NCBI GenBank assembly: GCA_036874045.1
Contig: CM072336.1
Coordinates: 8,398,501 to 8,462,500, forward strand
Reading direction: 5' to 3'
Length of the DNA: 64,000 bases
DNA from: Cymodocea nodosa
Taxonomy: Eukaryota; Streptophyta; Magnoliopsida; Alismatales; Cymodoceaceae
Shown here: in pieces, positions 13,319 through 27,300 of the stretch
How the letters are laid out: each line of letters starts with the position of its first letter
Position numbering within the stretch: position 1 is the stretch's first letter
Notes under the pieces: model-generated
The model's input: the letters and a program-made list of their open reading frames with translations, nothing else
Told to the model about the DNA's origin: nothing
The model's database searches: none
Program-made: the position numbers and the translations under genes

Positions 13319-14730
13319 GTTGGAATTGGTCAAAAAGATCAATTTCAATTTCAAAGTTTGAATTTGAATTCCAAATTTCGATAGTTACTAGAATATAGGG
13401 AGGATGTTAGGGGTGGAGGTTGTGGAGGAAGTTAAATCCTCCCAATCCTATAAATATGGGTGATTAGAGGGAATTAGATCACAACCATACAATCACTTGG
13501 AAACAAAACCACAAAATCATCCACTGCCCATCATCCACTCCTCTATACAAAGTAATCTAATCAACGTGTTCTGTCATGCTTCACCACTATCCATCAAGCT
13601 CTAATGTGAAATTCACAACACCTCTATCATGCTCTGTCACTTATTGCTAGACAATGTGCAATAGTGGTATCAGAGCCAAGTTGCTAATTGTCTCACATGT
13701 GCGTCTCGTTTCCACCCTTATTTGCACCACTACAATTGTACCTATCACTTGTGAGTTGCCCTTACCGCTACTGTGCATGCTCTGCCTTCGCGCATCATCT
13801 CTCGTGCATTCCATATAAAGCTTCTCATATGAAACCCCCTCTACTACTTGGTCCTCCTCCATGCATGCTTCACTTGACCACCACACGCTTGGTCACTAGC
13901 TTGTGTGAAGGACTCTAGTCCTCCTTGCAAAATCACCCTCTGCTCGAACCCACATCATCACCTCCACTCTGCCTAACCTCATGTATGCACTTTACTTGGC
14001 ATCACTGCCCCCACACAAGTAGACTTTGTTGTCGCCTCCCATGTAGCGATCCCTCTAGATGTCTACCCAAAGGGCAATCATGGTCAGGGACTTCTAATCC
14101 CCTTTTACATATAATTTTTTAATTTAATATTGGAAAAAAATTACATGCTTTAATTTTAAAAGTTAATCTTGTTAATTTCATTTTAATTACTTGTTTAGAA
14201 ATTGCATGCTATATTAGTTAAGATAAATCTTTATGTTTTAGTAATTTAAATTGAATCTTTTGGAAATTTAAAATTCAAATTTGTTTGAGAAACTTTTGAA
14301 AATTGTATAAATTTTTGGAATTAGTTTTTCTCAATTGAAAATTAATTAATTGTTATAATTGGAAATTTTGTAGAATTTATTTTGTTAAATTCCTGGAATT
14401 TACTTTATATTGAAAATCAATTTATTAATTGCAAGTAGAGTTTTTGAAATTGGAAATTAATTTCTATTGTAAATTTAAAATATGGCTACCAAAATGTTCA
14501 CATTTGAATTGGCAAGGATTAATAAATTGAAGCAAGTAAATTATGAGATGTGGTATAGAAAAATTAAAAATACATTATAATTTGATAATATAGTACATGT
14601 TGTGGTAACTAGTCTTTTGGAAATAGATGATAATGCTTTTGAAGTAGAAATAAAGAAAGTAGAAAAATAGAAAATTGAAACATTTTGGTATTTGTGTCAA
14701 CCTAGAAAGTTGAGAATTTATTCCAACTTT
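13319..14730 (+). mobile_element. Ty1/copia LTR retrotransposon remnant
   Basis: A 5' LTR of about 342 bp (13,319-13,660) starts TGTTGGAATT, carries a TATAAATA box near 13,450 and ends in CA. Four bases later TGGTATCAGAGCC (13,665-13,677) matches the initiator-methionine tRNA primer site typical of plant Ty1/copia elements. Downstream, about 14,480-14,700 resembles the start of a copia gag (a KLKQVNYEMWYRK-type segment). The element is a fossil: it breaks off soon after the gag start, with no pol and no 3' LTR found, and the gag relic has several breaks. Confidence 0.75.
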
Positions 14731-14825
14731 CTAGAATATAAAAGCCAAGAGTTTTCTGACTTTCAAACCTCAAATGGTCTGAAAACCCTGAAACTTGAGT
14801 TTGACTCTTCTCTCAAATCTTGATT

Positions 14826-14934
14826 GTGCATGAGGAGGAACATCAACTTCTGTAATAACGCTCATCTCTGTGAATGTGATTGTGCAAGAAGGACCACCAG
14901 CTTCTGCAACAATGCTCATCTCCACAAAGGTGAT
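14826..14934 (+). repeat. Diverged tandem duplication, about 55 bp
   Basis: Two consecutive copies (14,826-14,880 and 14,881-14,934) both begin TGTGCA and contain CTTCTG, AATGCTCATCTC-like and TGAT ends. They lie in a short, less AT-rich patch (14,820-15,070) next to the copia remnant. Function unknown. Confidence 0.5.
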
Positions 14935-15247
14935 CGCATAGTGATAGTCTATGTCATCCTATCCGTGCGTCAAATCTCCAGCTTCATCCTCATAGTGACG
15001 TTGGTTCGATATTGTATTCCCCTTGCTTTGACATTGTTAATACTTGTGGTTTTGGGCGAGCATTAGTTTCTTTAGTTTCTTTAGTTTTTTGTGATGTTGA
15101 AGAACATTTGGTCCCTTTGAAATTATGGCTAGGGTTGGGAAAATAAATTATTGCATTCATATAGAAGCCCTATTCAAAACTTAACCAAAACTACTTGATC
15201 AGGCAAAAAACGTTTTGTAATGTTATCAAGATATAGTTGATGGTCCT

Positions 15248-17125
15248 TATTTAGAATGAAAAAGTACATAATATTAATGGTTAATGAATAGTTAATTGCA
15301 TGGTATTTAGCTTATCATACAAGAATTAAGTTATTATGTCATAATTATATGCCTTAATTATAGAATATGCATAATTTCAATGATTATATGCCTTAATTAT
15401 AGAATATGCATAATTTCAAGGAATTAGCATTAATTAAATATTATTTCTGAATGATTGAAAGCATAGTACGTGTGATTTTATAAAAGTTTACGAACCCTTG
15501 TAATGTTATTCAAGTAAGCTTACAAACCCTCATAATGTTATTTAGGTAAGTTTACAAACCCTCGTAATGTTACTCACGTAAGTTTACAGAACCTCATAAA
15601 GTTAGGAATTATTTCACATGTTAACTTTTGAATGATTAAGAATTATTTCTTTTACATATTAAATGCTAAATGTTAAAAAAGTATTTGTTTTATTAAACTA
15701 TAGAGCTGAACGAGTTTGTTGAGTTACAGTTAAGTCAACGAAATGAGTTCATTGAGTTACAGTTAAGTTAATGAAGTAAGTTCATTAAGTTACACTAACT
15801 CCACAAACCAGTTATTTTCTAATATTCAATTGTGAGCAGTTGTAGGAAAAGGAAACCACGATCGCATAAACCACATCATGATTTCAATCATGGACAGAAG
15901 AAGAAATCACCATCGTCGATGTGAAGGAAGGAGATCCAACCAATTATTTAGATAGAAGCAATTATTATTGAAAGAAATATAAAAGGAAAAAAAAGAAAAG
16001 AAAGAAGAGTGTGTGGAGAACTACGCTAACTATAGCAAGTGTTAATCATTCCCTGAAGCTCCACCACTAACACCAATCACCAAACCATTGGAGGTTTGTG
16101 ATGATACTTTCCGGATGTCAAGGTGATTCTGAGCCAAACATGGTGACTAACAACCACTGTGAGGAGTGATCGCATTATAGGAAGGAAGATCATTTTCACC
16201 AAACATCGAATCATCTCTCAGGAAATAGTAAAATTTCTAGCATTTGTTTCAGGTTGATGCTGCTATACTAAAGAGGAGATCAATTTGTAAAAGTCTTGGT
16301 TCATGATTCTATAGAGAGAGGGATGCATGATAGTAAGTGATTAAGTTTTCAGTGGTGTAATCGCATTGCATGTAGTGATGAAAGTTTTTACTATCAATAG
16401 AGAATTTTTCCTTTCACCTTTCATTTATCTTCAACAACATATCATAACCAAAACCAACAAAAACTCATTATTTGTTTTTATCTTTATCAAATCTATGTTG
16501 TATTGTTTGTTTTGTATTGTTATTATTGTTAGTAATGTTAGTATTGTTGAATGTTTTATGTTTAGTTCATTTTAGAAAATAGAAAATAATATTACTTATT
16601 ATTGAAATTAGTTCGTATTCAAGTCTGAAATCCTGATTAATATGGTTATTGTTTGAAATATCTGAATGTTAGTGCTGATTAATGATAAATATCATATAAA
16701 CTAAAATTAAAAGCTTAATCAATGTTGTTTACATTTTGTGGAACTACCCAATGGATGGTTGTATTCCTCTATGGACAACAATTTTAATTTGAAGTTACTA
16801 GTGAGGTTTGTTGAGTTAACTTAATTCCATAAGGATAATCTGTTGAGATAATTATAACTTAATGAACTAAGTCCGTTGAGTTAGCAGTAATTCAACAGAC
16901 TAAGTAATTCAAAATACAAAAACCTCTAGTTGTAAAAATTTAAATAGTTTGAAATTTTTAATCATTCTCTGTGAGATCGACCTGTACTTATACATTTATG
17001 CAATAGACACTATACACTTGTAGATAATTACAAATTAGATTTAATATATTACTTGTAAAAATTATTTGTTTACTTCTAAAAGAAAATATAAACATATATT
17101 TAAGTAAATAAGAACATACCAAACA
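15248..17125 (+). mobile_element. Solo LTR, Athila/Tat-type family (copy A1)
   Basis: About 1.88 kb, homologous along its length to the LTRs at 42,066, 45,193 and 57,275: the same TTTAGAATG-type start, the same middle section, and the same 3' section with the GATCGACCTGTACTT segment. It is flanked by GTCCT (15,243-15,247) and ATCCT (17,126-17,130), a 5-bp target duplication with one difference. No internal region adjoins it, so it is best read as a solo LTR left by LTR-LTR recombination. It holds a 44-bp direct duplication near 15,340-15,425 and an array of dyad-symmetric repeats at about 15,480-15,610. Confidence 0.85.
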
Positions 17126-17881
17126 ATCCTTTTGATATCAAAAGATTTGTTTATAATGTTTTTTGTAATGTATCAATGTTGATATAACTATATGAACAAA
17201 TTTGATTGAACAAAGGCAAGTTATTTGAACATCGATAGGGAAATAAAATAGATCTTTTTTTTAATATTAGATTGGAAGAAAAAACATTTTATAATGTCAT
17301 TTGAAACAAATCTTTATGCCCAGTTATTCATGAATTATAAACCAAACCATGCATGAATACAAATGAATTATGAAAAAATGTCTATAAAGTTCACATACAC
17401 ACCATTTGTTTTGACTATTGAAGGTTTCATTAAGCTAATTCATTTGTGCACTATTGGTTATACATCCTAAATAATGACACTTTAAAGATTATAGATCCTA
17501 ACTAGCCAAAACTCTCTTTTAAGAAGAAACCAATGTAGAAGCCTCTAGTTGTATACTTCATTTTGTAGTATAAAGTACCCACATAAAAGAAGATTACAAA
17601 GGTTTTCCTATGTAACAAGGTAATTATAGAAGTTTAAATATTTAGATGCTAAGGTAGTACACAATTATAAGCAACATAAATTTAAACTTCAGAGTATTAT
17701 TTAAAAATAAGTTCCCCAGAGCATGACAAACATGTTTATTTCATTGTTTTTGGCATTGGTTTTTGCTATATTTGAATGCAATTATATGTACTATGTTTGA
17801 TTTTATTGAAGAGCATTGGTTTTTCTTATTTTATTGAATTGTTTATATTACTTTAACTTAAATGTTTTTAGTGAAGTACTT

Positions 17882-18876
17882 ATGGAAACTCCTCACACTA
17901 ATAAGAAACTTGAATGAAGCTATGTTAGTTGGAATAGTTAGAATGATGAAATATTTTTAAATATATTATGCAAGTTTTTGAATGAAAGGAATGGAAAGAC
18001 TCATGATGAAAAAGTTAAACTAGAGATATGGAAGAAAGTAATTAAAATATATAATGAGTAAATAAGATGTATTGAGAAGAAAAATATTGATAGTCGAATC
18101 AAAACCTCGCGAGCTATATACAAGAACTACACTTTAATATCAAATTAAAGTGGATAGGGGTGTAATTATATTAACGATCATACAAATATCCTAAAAGAAG
18201 TATGAGAAGAATTTATTAAAGTAAAATTTACATCTTTTGTTTTTATTTCTCAATACATTTATCAATAGTTTAATCTTTTTTTTTTTGTTAGGTACATCCA
18301 AAGTGTAGTTCATGTAGGGGTAAGACATGTCCCATTTAGCCTCAACTTGAAATGATTTTTAAGACGAACATAGCATTAGGAAGAGATACTATTCATTCAA
18401 ATGAACTAATGCATGATGCTTCTTCTAAGAATCGTATGGATGAAGACATCTAAATTTATGCATAGGAACCTCTTGATCAACCTTCATCAATGGATGCCAA
18501 TACAAGTAGTGAGTCTCCTAAGCAAAAAAAAAGTCCAAGACCACATGTAGAATCACATGAACTTATGTGTAATGTTTTAAAAAAAGTTGTAGGAACACTT
18601 GAATCTTTTGCTGAGAAAATAAATCAAAGAGGTGAAGAATGAAATGTAATTATGAGAGAGACATTGGAACTTGAAACATGCAATATCACACTTGAAATAC
18701 GTAGAATGGATTCTATCAAGCAAGAAATGGAGGTCGTGATGGATGAACTTCTATTTATTCTAGAAAATAATGTAAAGGAGAGATTCAAAGTCTTAGAGAT
18801 TTTGAAGGATAGAGAGAATAGACATCAATTTTTGTGTATGCAAGAAGAGATGAAAGTTAGAATGGTTAAAATATAA
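17882..18876 (+). pseudogene. Myb/SANT-like DNA-binding protein gene of Harbinger H2, decayed
   Basis: Matches the accessory gene of PIF/Harbinger elements, whose product binds the transposon ends and helps import the transposase. Visible parts: a trihelix-like N-terminal segment with FLNERNGKTHDEKVKLEIWKK and KKNIDSRIKTSRA-like stretches (about 17,930-18,150), an HPKCSSCRGKTCP segment after the intron position near 18,295, then a coiled C-terminal helix that remains open at 18,652-18,876. Several in-frame stops interrupt it. The order matches the intact gene in H3. Confidence 0.75.
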
Positions 18877-19095
18877 ATTACAGTAATGTGTAATGAAATT
18901 TTTATTTTGAATATGGATGTTATTGTATTGTTTTGTTGAATGTTGTGTAATGATGGATATTATTTTGTTATGAACATGTAAAACTTTTTTCAGAATGAAT
19001 GTTATTATTATGAAAAACACTTTTTATTGGACTTTATCTTTATATAATACTTATACTTGATGTTTATTATATAGGGATTAGAACATTTCAAGCAT

Positions 19096-20506
19096 GTCTT
19101 CATCCTCCAATTTACAATATTTAAAGATGCTATTAGAAGAGTAAGAGGAGGAATATGAAATGATTACAAATGTTGTCATCATGACAGTGACTACTTTGCT
19201 ACTTTCCCTAACAACATATTCAAGTAGTACTTTAAGAAATATTGAAGGAATTTATAGTAAGGAAGGTGTAGAGTATATAATGAGATTATTAGATTCATTA
19301 TTGCCTAATCAAGTTTACAACTATAGAAAAATATATTGAATGAGTTAGGATGTTTTCAATAAATTATCAACTTTGTTAAGGAATAAAGAAATTATGTTCG
19401 ATGGTAGATATGTCATAATAAAAGAGAAGCTTGCAATGTTCCTTGTAATAGTTAGGTAGAATCAAAGATATGGAGTAACACAAGAGTGTTTTCATCACTC
19501 TACTTGAACTGTTAATGTTTATTTCAATGAAATTTTAAATGTAATAATACAATTAACTAACATCTTAATGGTAAAGCCATCTACATCAACTCCAAAAAGG
19601 ATTCATAATGATCTTATTATTTTTCCTTATTTCAAGGTAAAATTAGTCTTTTAATAGAATTATAGATGTATTTCCAAAACAAGCTTCTTCTTTTTTGTAG
19701 GATTGTATTGGAGCTATTGATGAGACACATGTAAAAGCAATAATTGTAAGAGAAGAAAATGTTAGATTTAGAAATAGAAAATGTGAATTATCACAAAATG
19801 TTATGGTAGCTTACAATTTTGATATGAAATTTATTTATATTATGAGTGGATGGGAAGGTTCGATATCTGATGCATGTGTACTTCAAGATACAATCAATCA
19901 GCCAAATGATTGAGTTTCATTAGGTATTATTTTTAGCAAATATAATATCATTATTCTTACATGATGGTTAAATTAGATAAGAATGGTTTTTGATAAATTT
20001 GATTTAAATCTTGTTTATAGGGAAATTCTATTTGGTTGATGCTGATTATCCAAATCAATTAGAATTTCTTACTCTATTTCAAGGTATTTGTTATTACTTA
20101 AATGATCATATTGTTGATCGACTTCTAAGTAATGTAATCGAGAATTTTAATTATAAGCATTTACAATTATAAATAGTCATAGAATGCATATTTGAAGTGG
20201 TGAAACATCAATTCTCGATTTTATGAGATTATGTCATTTCCTTATAAAACATAAGTTAAGATTGTTCAAACATGTTTCATTCTTCATAATTTTATTCGTA
20301 AGATAGATAAAACAAATCTACTTGAAGATTTTAAAGATGAAGTATAAGAAGTTGAAGACCATAATCAAAAAATAGAATTTCCAATACATTTTGAAGATAA
20401 TGAACAATTACATATTGCTAGTATTAATCAATAACAAAGAAAAATAATAGCAAATCAAATGTGTGTAACAATGTCTCAATCTATATGGTATAATCATCAT
20501 TATTAA
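19096..20506 (+). pseudogene. Harbinger transposase gene of H2, decayed
   Basis: A DDE superfamily (IS5-like) transposase. Recognisable in order: a leader with IYSKEGVEYIMRLLD-type sequence, the helical region QRYGVTQECFHHS, the first catalytic Asp in DCIGAIDETHV (about 19,702-19,734), MSGWEGSISDACVL (about 19,845), the second Asp in FYLVDADYPN (about 20,028-20,057) after an intron, and the Glu in VIECIFEVVKHQF (about 20,174). In-frame stops are few: TGA at 19,337-19,339, TAG shortly after it and others downstream. A shared stop with H3 is noted under findings. Not functional as read. Confidence 0.8.
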
Positions 20507-20925
20507 ATCATAAACTATGTTTTATATTTTTTTTATTTAAGAGTTTGTCGTGGAATATTTGTAACGATGAAAGATATGACTTTGCATTTCATTCTTATAA
20601 TTTACTTTTATTTCATAGTTGTATTTCAATATTTTTTATTTATGTTTTTAAGATTTATGATTATAAATAATTAAAATATATATTTTATGATTATTAAAAT
20701 ATATAATGTTAAATTAATTTACTTTTAATTAAAATATGTATTATAAGTAAATTAAGAAAAAAATTTCAACAATTATATAATTTTTCAAACTTTTCATCGA
20801 TGACATAAACATATTCAAATTTTATTTTTTAACATTTTGATTTTTAATTTTTCTAATTTTTTGATTTTTATCTTTTCTGATTTTTTATTTTTTATTACTT
20901 TCTAAGTAACACAGACAGATTCTTA

Positions 20926-21342
20926 GATTTGAAAAATAAAGAAATTCTATTTTTAATAAAAGTCATTTTCTCACCTCATTAAATTTATGCACATGATTTG
21001 ACTACACACAAAGTCCATTCTTTCTTCTGTGATGGTAGATCCAAGTGTTATAAGTATCCGGATCCGGATCCGAATGATGATTCACCGCCTGTACGATTTT
21101 CGGCAAAGTCCGGACCACCTTTCCCACGGTTTCGGCTTCCATCGATTCTTTCTGTATATTTCATCTTCCAAAAATACCCCTGGCCGTGCCAGGTGGCCCA
21201 GGTCCCTCCGCTTGCATCCCCTCGTCCACGTTCTTCTTCGTTTCTCGGCAGCTTCTCTTTACTTTTGGGGGAAGGAATCCGCTAGGTCTAGAGTTTTCCC
21301 GTCGGGTGCGAAGCTAATCCACCGAATTCCTCTGCGCCAAAC
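20926..21342 (+). promoter_or_regulatory. DSK2 promoter and 5' UTR region
   Basis: Only about 420 bp separate Harbinger relic H2 from the DSK2 start codon. Base composition turns GC-richer from about 21,055, where CCGGATCCGGATCCG forms a palindromic tandem repeat (21,058-21,072), and stays so into exon 1. No clear TATA box was identified. The leader just before the ATG is C/G-rich, as usual for the housekeeping ubiquilin class. Confidence 0.4.
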
Positions 21343-24300
21343 ATGGGCGGTGGTGACGCTTCCGCGGAGGGCGGCGACAGTCTGGTCCTTGCCACCATCA
21401 ATGTACGGTGTTCCAATGGAGCTAAATTTGCGGTGCAGTCCAGCCTCGATGCCACGGTCGGGTCCTTGAAGGGGGTTGTGGCGGGGAGCAGCAGCGTGCC
21501 GGTGGAGCAGCAGCGTCTGATCTACAAAGGCAGGATATTGAAGGATGATCAAACCCTAAGGAGCTATGGTTGGCACCCTCTCTTTCCCTTGTTCATGTTT
21601 TTATTTTTAATATTGCGATGATTCTTTTCTTTTTTGACAAGGAAAATGTAAGAAAATCCCCTTCTTTTCAATCGTCGACTTCTCCAGTTTCTCCTTGTTG
21701 ACAATACGTCTTTTGATCTTTGCTTCCTAATTTTTCCTGTTATTAATAATCCTTAAATTGTTCCTGTTGGAGTAATAGTATTTTTTGACGTGTGATTCAG
21801 TTTAATGTGCTGTTCGTCTTTCAGCTAAGTGTTTAATATGAATTGCAGATAGTATATTCCTGTCTCTCCACTTATGGATGAGAATTTCATTTTTTCCCCT
21901 AGTTTGCATTGAATCGTTGACTTTTAGAATCAGAACAATTTTGAGGCCTATATATACGAAGAGCTTCATTTTGAAGACAACATGGCTAATGTTTGTGATT
22001 TTGCATTGTTGAAGATCCTTTCTTGTGATATTCTTGCACATGCAATTAAGTTGGGTGCTTGAATTTCTGCTGCCTAGGAGCATATGTAGCATTTAGTATA
22101 ACCGTGTATATTATATTTATATGTATTTAATATATCTATGCGTATTCTTATCTTTGCTAATCCGTAAATAATATTTAAATATGTAATTGTTCATAACATA
22201 TTAAAAAAAATCTGAAGTATAAACACACATCGATATCTAAGTAGGTTCTAAAAAAAGTTTTAAACTTCAAATACATCTTGACCAAAGTAATCAAGGTAAA
22301 AAGGCAAGCTCAAGGTGACACATGTAACAACACCTATGGATGGGAGTTGAGAGGTGAAGTATCATTCAATAGAAGCAAAACAACAAATTATAAAAACACA
22401 TATGTAACAATTATGATTCATTCAACTAAATGATAATATAATTAAGCTATAATGTATAAAAAATATAATGCATAAATCTCAACAAAATTACAACACACAC
22501 TTTTATAAGGCAATCATGTTTTCCAATATGTAATGCTAAGATCTCTACATATAAGTGAAAACAAATTCATCATTCTCAATATACCATGTTTAGTAATCCC
22601 AGTACTTATATATTTCCTGTAATTAACAAAATAACTCTATTTGCTCATATTTTCCCATCCTTTATGGCCTTATGGGCCAAAGTCACATACTAACTTTGTG
22701 ACAAGAGCACAGAGGTCACAAATCAGTCCTATGATAGGGTCTAGATATTTATCATTTTGACTAATCTTATTCAATTACATGCATAATGCTAAAGTATAAA
22801 CTTCTGCGGCCATGTCCAGAGCATAGCCTCATTGCACTTTTCTTTTCAAAATCAATTATATCAATTCACTTTTCCTTTTCCATAACATAAATAACATTTT
22901 CCAAATAATTCTTTTCCAATGAAAATACATTCCTAATAGAAAGTGTGACATCAATTAAGATAAGTGAATAAATATCAGATTCTGTCAATCTAAAAATCAT
23001 TCTAAGAACAAAAGAACGATAATCATAACTATCATGTGGTAATTGTCCTAAATCTTGAATATTCACATAAAACCCGTAAAATTAATTACATGATATAAAA
23101 AATCAATTAAATCCATATCTCAAGAATTTGTAATTGAAGTTAACATTTATAGCAAGATTAATCTCATAAAAATGTACTTGATACTAAAAGTAGTTAAAAT
23201 AGATAATTCAAATGATATCATCAAAATTACTTACCTAATACATCTAACCAAGTAATTTCTCTACTTATGGTCTCTTATTTTCACATCCCTATAAGTTTAA
23301 AAAGAAAAGTACAAACATCACACCACTATCTTTCAAATAGTCAATTGAAGACCTAATTTTCCTATTTACCAAATAAAGTCATAATCATGACTAATTTATA
23401 ATTTCTATCACTATCCCTATTTTCTTTGCATCAACACCAACATTCAACGTCAGTTCTGTGTTAGGCATTGATCTAATAGAAAAAGAAAACTTGTTGGGCT
23501 TTAGTGCAAATTTCATTGCTACCTTGGTAAAATTACAAAAGTCCACAAAAATGGCTCAAAATTATGAATTTCAAAATAAAATTTTAGGACACATTAAAAC
23601 AATCAATACTTCACATTCAGAGAGTTAAAATTAAAATTTTAAACCTCTCTAAAATTAAAAACACAATATCCGTTTATACTGAGTTTTTGACATGTAAGAA
23701 TTTATTTAAAATATACAAATAAACATACATTAAATGTAATAAAAAATACTATTAAGTCTATAATATAAGAAATTAGTATAATAAATTAAAAAAATTAGTT
23801 CCCAGAATTAAAACTTGAAATCTACACAAAACATCAATTATACAAGTAAATATACCTTAGATCTAAGCAAAAATATGCCAAAATAGATGATGCTAGTAGA
23901 AATATAACAACAACTTATAATTAAGCATTCAAATGTGTTGTAAAAAAAATGATGGCCATTTAAATGCTGTTTAAGCATTTTTTTTGAAAAAAAAAGGTTG
24001 TTTTCTATTTAAATGACCATTTTCCTGTTTTTCCGAGAATAAGGTCTTTTTTAATTTTTTTAGTTTTCACCTTTTAAGTTGTTTCATTGATATACTTTCA
24101 ATATTTGAAGGTTATTTTGTTGTTTTATATATTTATTTATGTTTTAAATTTAAATATTTATTCTTTATTGTTAATTACACATAACCAAAATATATTTTTG
24201 CAATTGTAATAAATGTAATTGAATTTATAGTTTATTTTATTCAAATATTTTGATGATTCTGATGCTTGCATATTTGTAGATATATTTATCTTTATTCATT

Positions 24301-27300
24301 TTTATTTATACCTTATTTCAAAAGATGCTTGTTTAAACCCCCCATTTTATTAAAGATGTTTTAATTTCAATCTGTATATTTTCCATTTTTGTTTTTTACA
24401 ACATTGAAAATGTTATATTTACACAAAACATTAATTACACAAGCATACTTTACATCTTGAAGAAGGATGGAAAATCTTGCTTGTTATAGCAACAAATTGC
24501 TACTTTGATTAGGCTGCCAAAATCTGATGGCTGTTTGGATACTTCTTATAACTTTGATGGCTGTTTGGATACTTCCAATGAGGTAACAATAATGTCAGTG
24601 AAAAATGGAACTTTGACGGGTTTCAAACTACTGGTAGGAGTGTTGAGTTGAAGTGAAGTTGGGGTGGAAAATGGAAGAAGAGAGGGAGTTGGGTGGGAGA
24701 AATGAGAAGAAAAAAAGTAGAGAATATTTTACAGTTCTGTTGGACATCACATGCAAATGCCAGGCCAGAATTTGCAATCAAAATTTAACTGACTTGAGGT
24801 CCCATAAGTCAAAAAAAAGAGACTTGCATTGACATGAAGTTTGGATACAAAATATCAAAATTTATTGGACCAAAAACAAGTGTCCAAAATACAAGGTAAT
24901 ATTGTTTTGCCTTTTGTAATTTTAGACATGTGTTTATGTAATGTTGTTGATGCATGTTGAAGTTTTAACTCCCTTGATCAAGGCAACACAAAATGACCTG
25001 TTGATTGAATCCAATCACCTATAGAGGTATCAAGTTTACCTCTCTTGCTTAGCTTGGCCTAGTAGCTCAATTTGACAAGGCAACTCACCTTCTTGACTAT
25101 TACCTTAACCAACTAAACATGGATTTTCCTTTTTTTTGCTTGAAACCCTAACAACTATATGAATTATTGCTAGATCTATAACTGGATCCAGCTAGAATTT
25201 AGGGCATTTAATGCCATAGGGGTTATCATCTTAGTGCCCACCTTTAACTACGAGAATCACTAGTGTTGTTGAAGAATCACCTTTAAGAATGTGTTCTAGG
25301 ATATCTAAACTTGGAAGGTATCTTTTCATGGGTTTTTACTTTTTATCAACAGTTTTAAAAGGTGAAGATGGATAACATCCATGTGAAAAAATTTATCTGG
25401 CATCCTTCATATGATGAATGGTATGGACATGAAAGTATGCTTAGCCTTGTTATTGAATTCCTGATACTTTTGAAGAAGAATCCACGTGTAAGAGAAAATG
25501 GTGAGCAAAAAGAGAGAAAAGACGTTAGATGACCAAAGAGAAGGCAAGTGGAAAAGCATTGCATTGTTTCTTTCTTTCTTGGAAAAGCATTGCATTGCAT
25601 TCTTTCTTGTATGCAGCTTTATGTCCTAGGGTTTTTGGCAAAAGTTGAAAACATATTTAACTTATATCATACAATATTTAGGATTAAGTAGGCCAATAGA
25701 TTGGATGTGGCAAGTGTAATGGGTGATATTTCTTTACAATATTATTAAGTGGAAAAAATTTGAAGTTTCTTCAGCTATTAGTAATTCTTTTAAACAATTA
25801 AAAAGGGTACAGGAGCTTGGTGGCAATCAGTTTATCTATATTGTGTATCGTGGTTGAAGTTGACAATCTGCATATGCAATGTTTCCAAAGAGGCTATCTT
25901 CTTTATTCGAATTTTAAGTAGGATATATCATTCTAATCTTTGGTATAGGGCTGGTTGATTTCAAAAAGTGTCATGCCTTTAGGAGTTTTCCTATATCTTC
26001 AATTTTCTTTTATCCTTTTATGACATTGAGACTTTATTATTTCCAACTCTTGTTTATACGGAAGCTCTTAAAGTTTTCAGAACTTGACTGGAAAACAGTT
26101 TGTTTTCCTAGTCAGTCTGGTTCAATTAGTGGTCCGATTGGTCCAATTGGTTGAACTTGCGGAAGTCATTGTGACCTCATTTTTTAATTATTTTAAAATA
26201 AAAATTACAGAAAATAGCAAAATATCCAGAAAGATATGTAAAATTTCCAGAAATGTATAGACTTTTTTCCAACCATATTCCCTTTTATGGTGATAAAATA
26301 TAATGACAAATCTTGTATACGTCATATATGAAACTTTACAATTTCAAAAGTAAAGCACATCAGGTTGACTGCAAAATTGGCCTACTACCCCTAGTTGGAC
26401 TGGTTGTAATATTGGTCCACAATTGGATTGGTCCAACCAGTCAGACTAAACCAGCGTTTAAAACATTTCTTTGAAGTATTTGTGGATTGTCTTTGATTAC
26501 CTATTATCTTGGAACCATAGTAAAAAAATGGCGTCATTTAAAAAGAGAACGTAGGGTTCATTTTGCCACACAAAAGAAATTGAAAAATGAGAATGCATTC
26601 TCTCTTAAACAGTGCCATGAATAGAAAGTGAGTACTTGACACATTTTGTTCTTTATGTTTTTGAGGTAGTTGACTAATAGAGAATTGGAAGGATCTTAAG
26701 TAGTTTTCGTTCTATTTGTATCATAAAATTCAACTTCAATTTCATGTGGACCCCAAAAAGGAAACATGTTAGACATTGGTAGAAATGTTGATGGAAATTT
26801 GGACAAATTACGGAAGTCTTCAATAAAGGCTCAAAACTATGGATTTTGGTATGGAATTTTAAGACAAATTAAAAAATCAATAATACAAAATTTAAAATAA
26901 TTAAATTTAATTTTTATACATTTATGACATTTAAAATATTCCTTTAGGTTTACAGATGAATAAATAAAAAATGAAATATACGAAAAGTAGACAAGTAGAT
27001 GTTTTCAAGGTAGATTTAATGAGAAATGAATGATATCATGGTGGATATAATGAGATATACATGCTTTTTAGATAATACAACCACAACCTATGTCATAATT
27101 TCACTATGTAGGGTTGACCACATGAATCTTTTTCTTCCATATGTTTCTATTTATGGTTAAATCTTTGATTAAATTACATAAATTTAAATATTTTCTCACA
27201 ATTCTTATCTAAGTAATTTTAATCCTTCTTCTATTTCTTTTAGTTTCTTCTATAATAATTAATTCTTCTCTCCTAACTAGTACATTCTTTGATCTCTTAA

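Larger units (their letters stand above)
17440..20922 (+). mobile_element. PIF/Harbinger transposon relic H2
   Basis: Carries both Harbinger genes in a decayed state. The right end near 20,901-20,922, read on the minus strand, is TCTGTCTGTGTTACTT, close to the terminus of H3, and is followed by TTA as target. The left end is uncertain; a TTTGTGCAC-like site at about 17,445 is the best candidate. The element ends only about 420 bp upstream of the DSK2 start codon, so it bounds that gene's promoter. Confidence 0.8.

Noticed and set aside
18652-18876. A separate small host gene encoding a 74-aa helical protein
   Set aside because: It is the still-open coiled-coil end of the Harbinger H2 Myb-like gene, matching the same part of the gene in H3.
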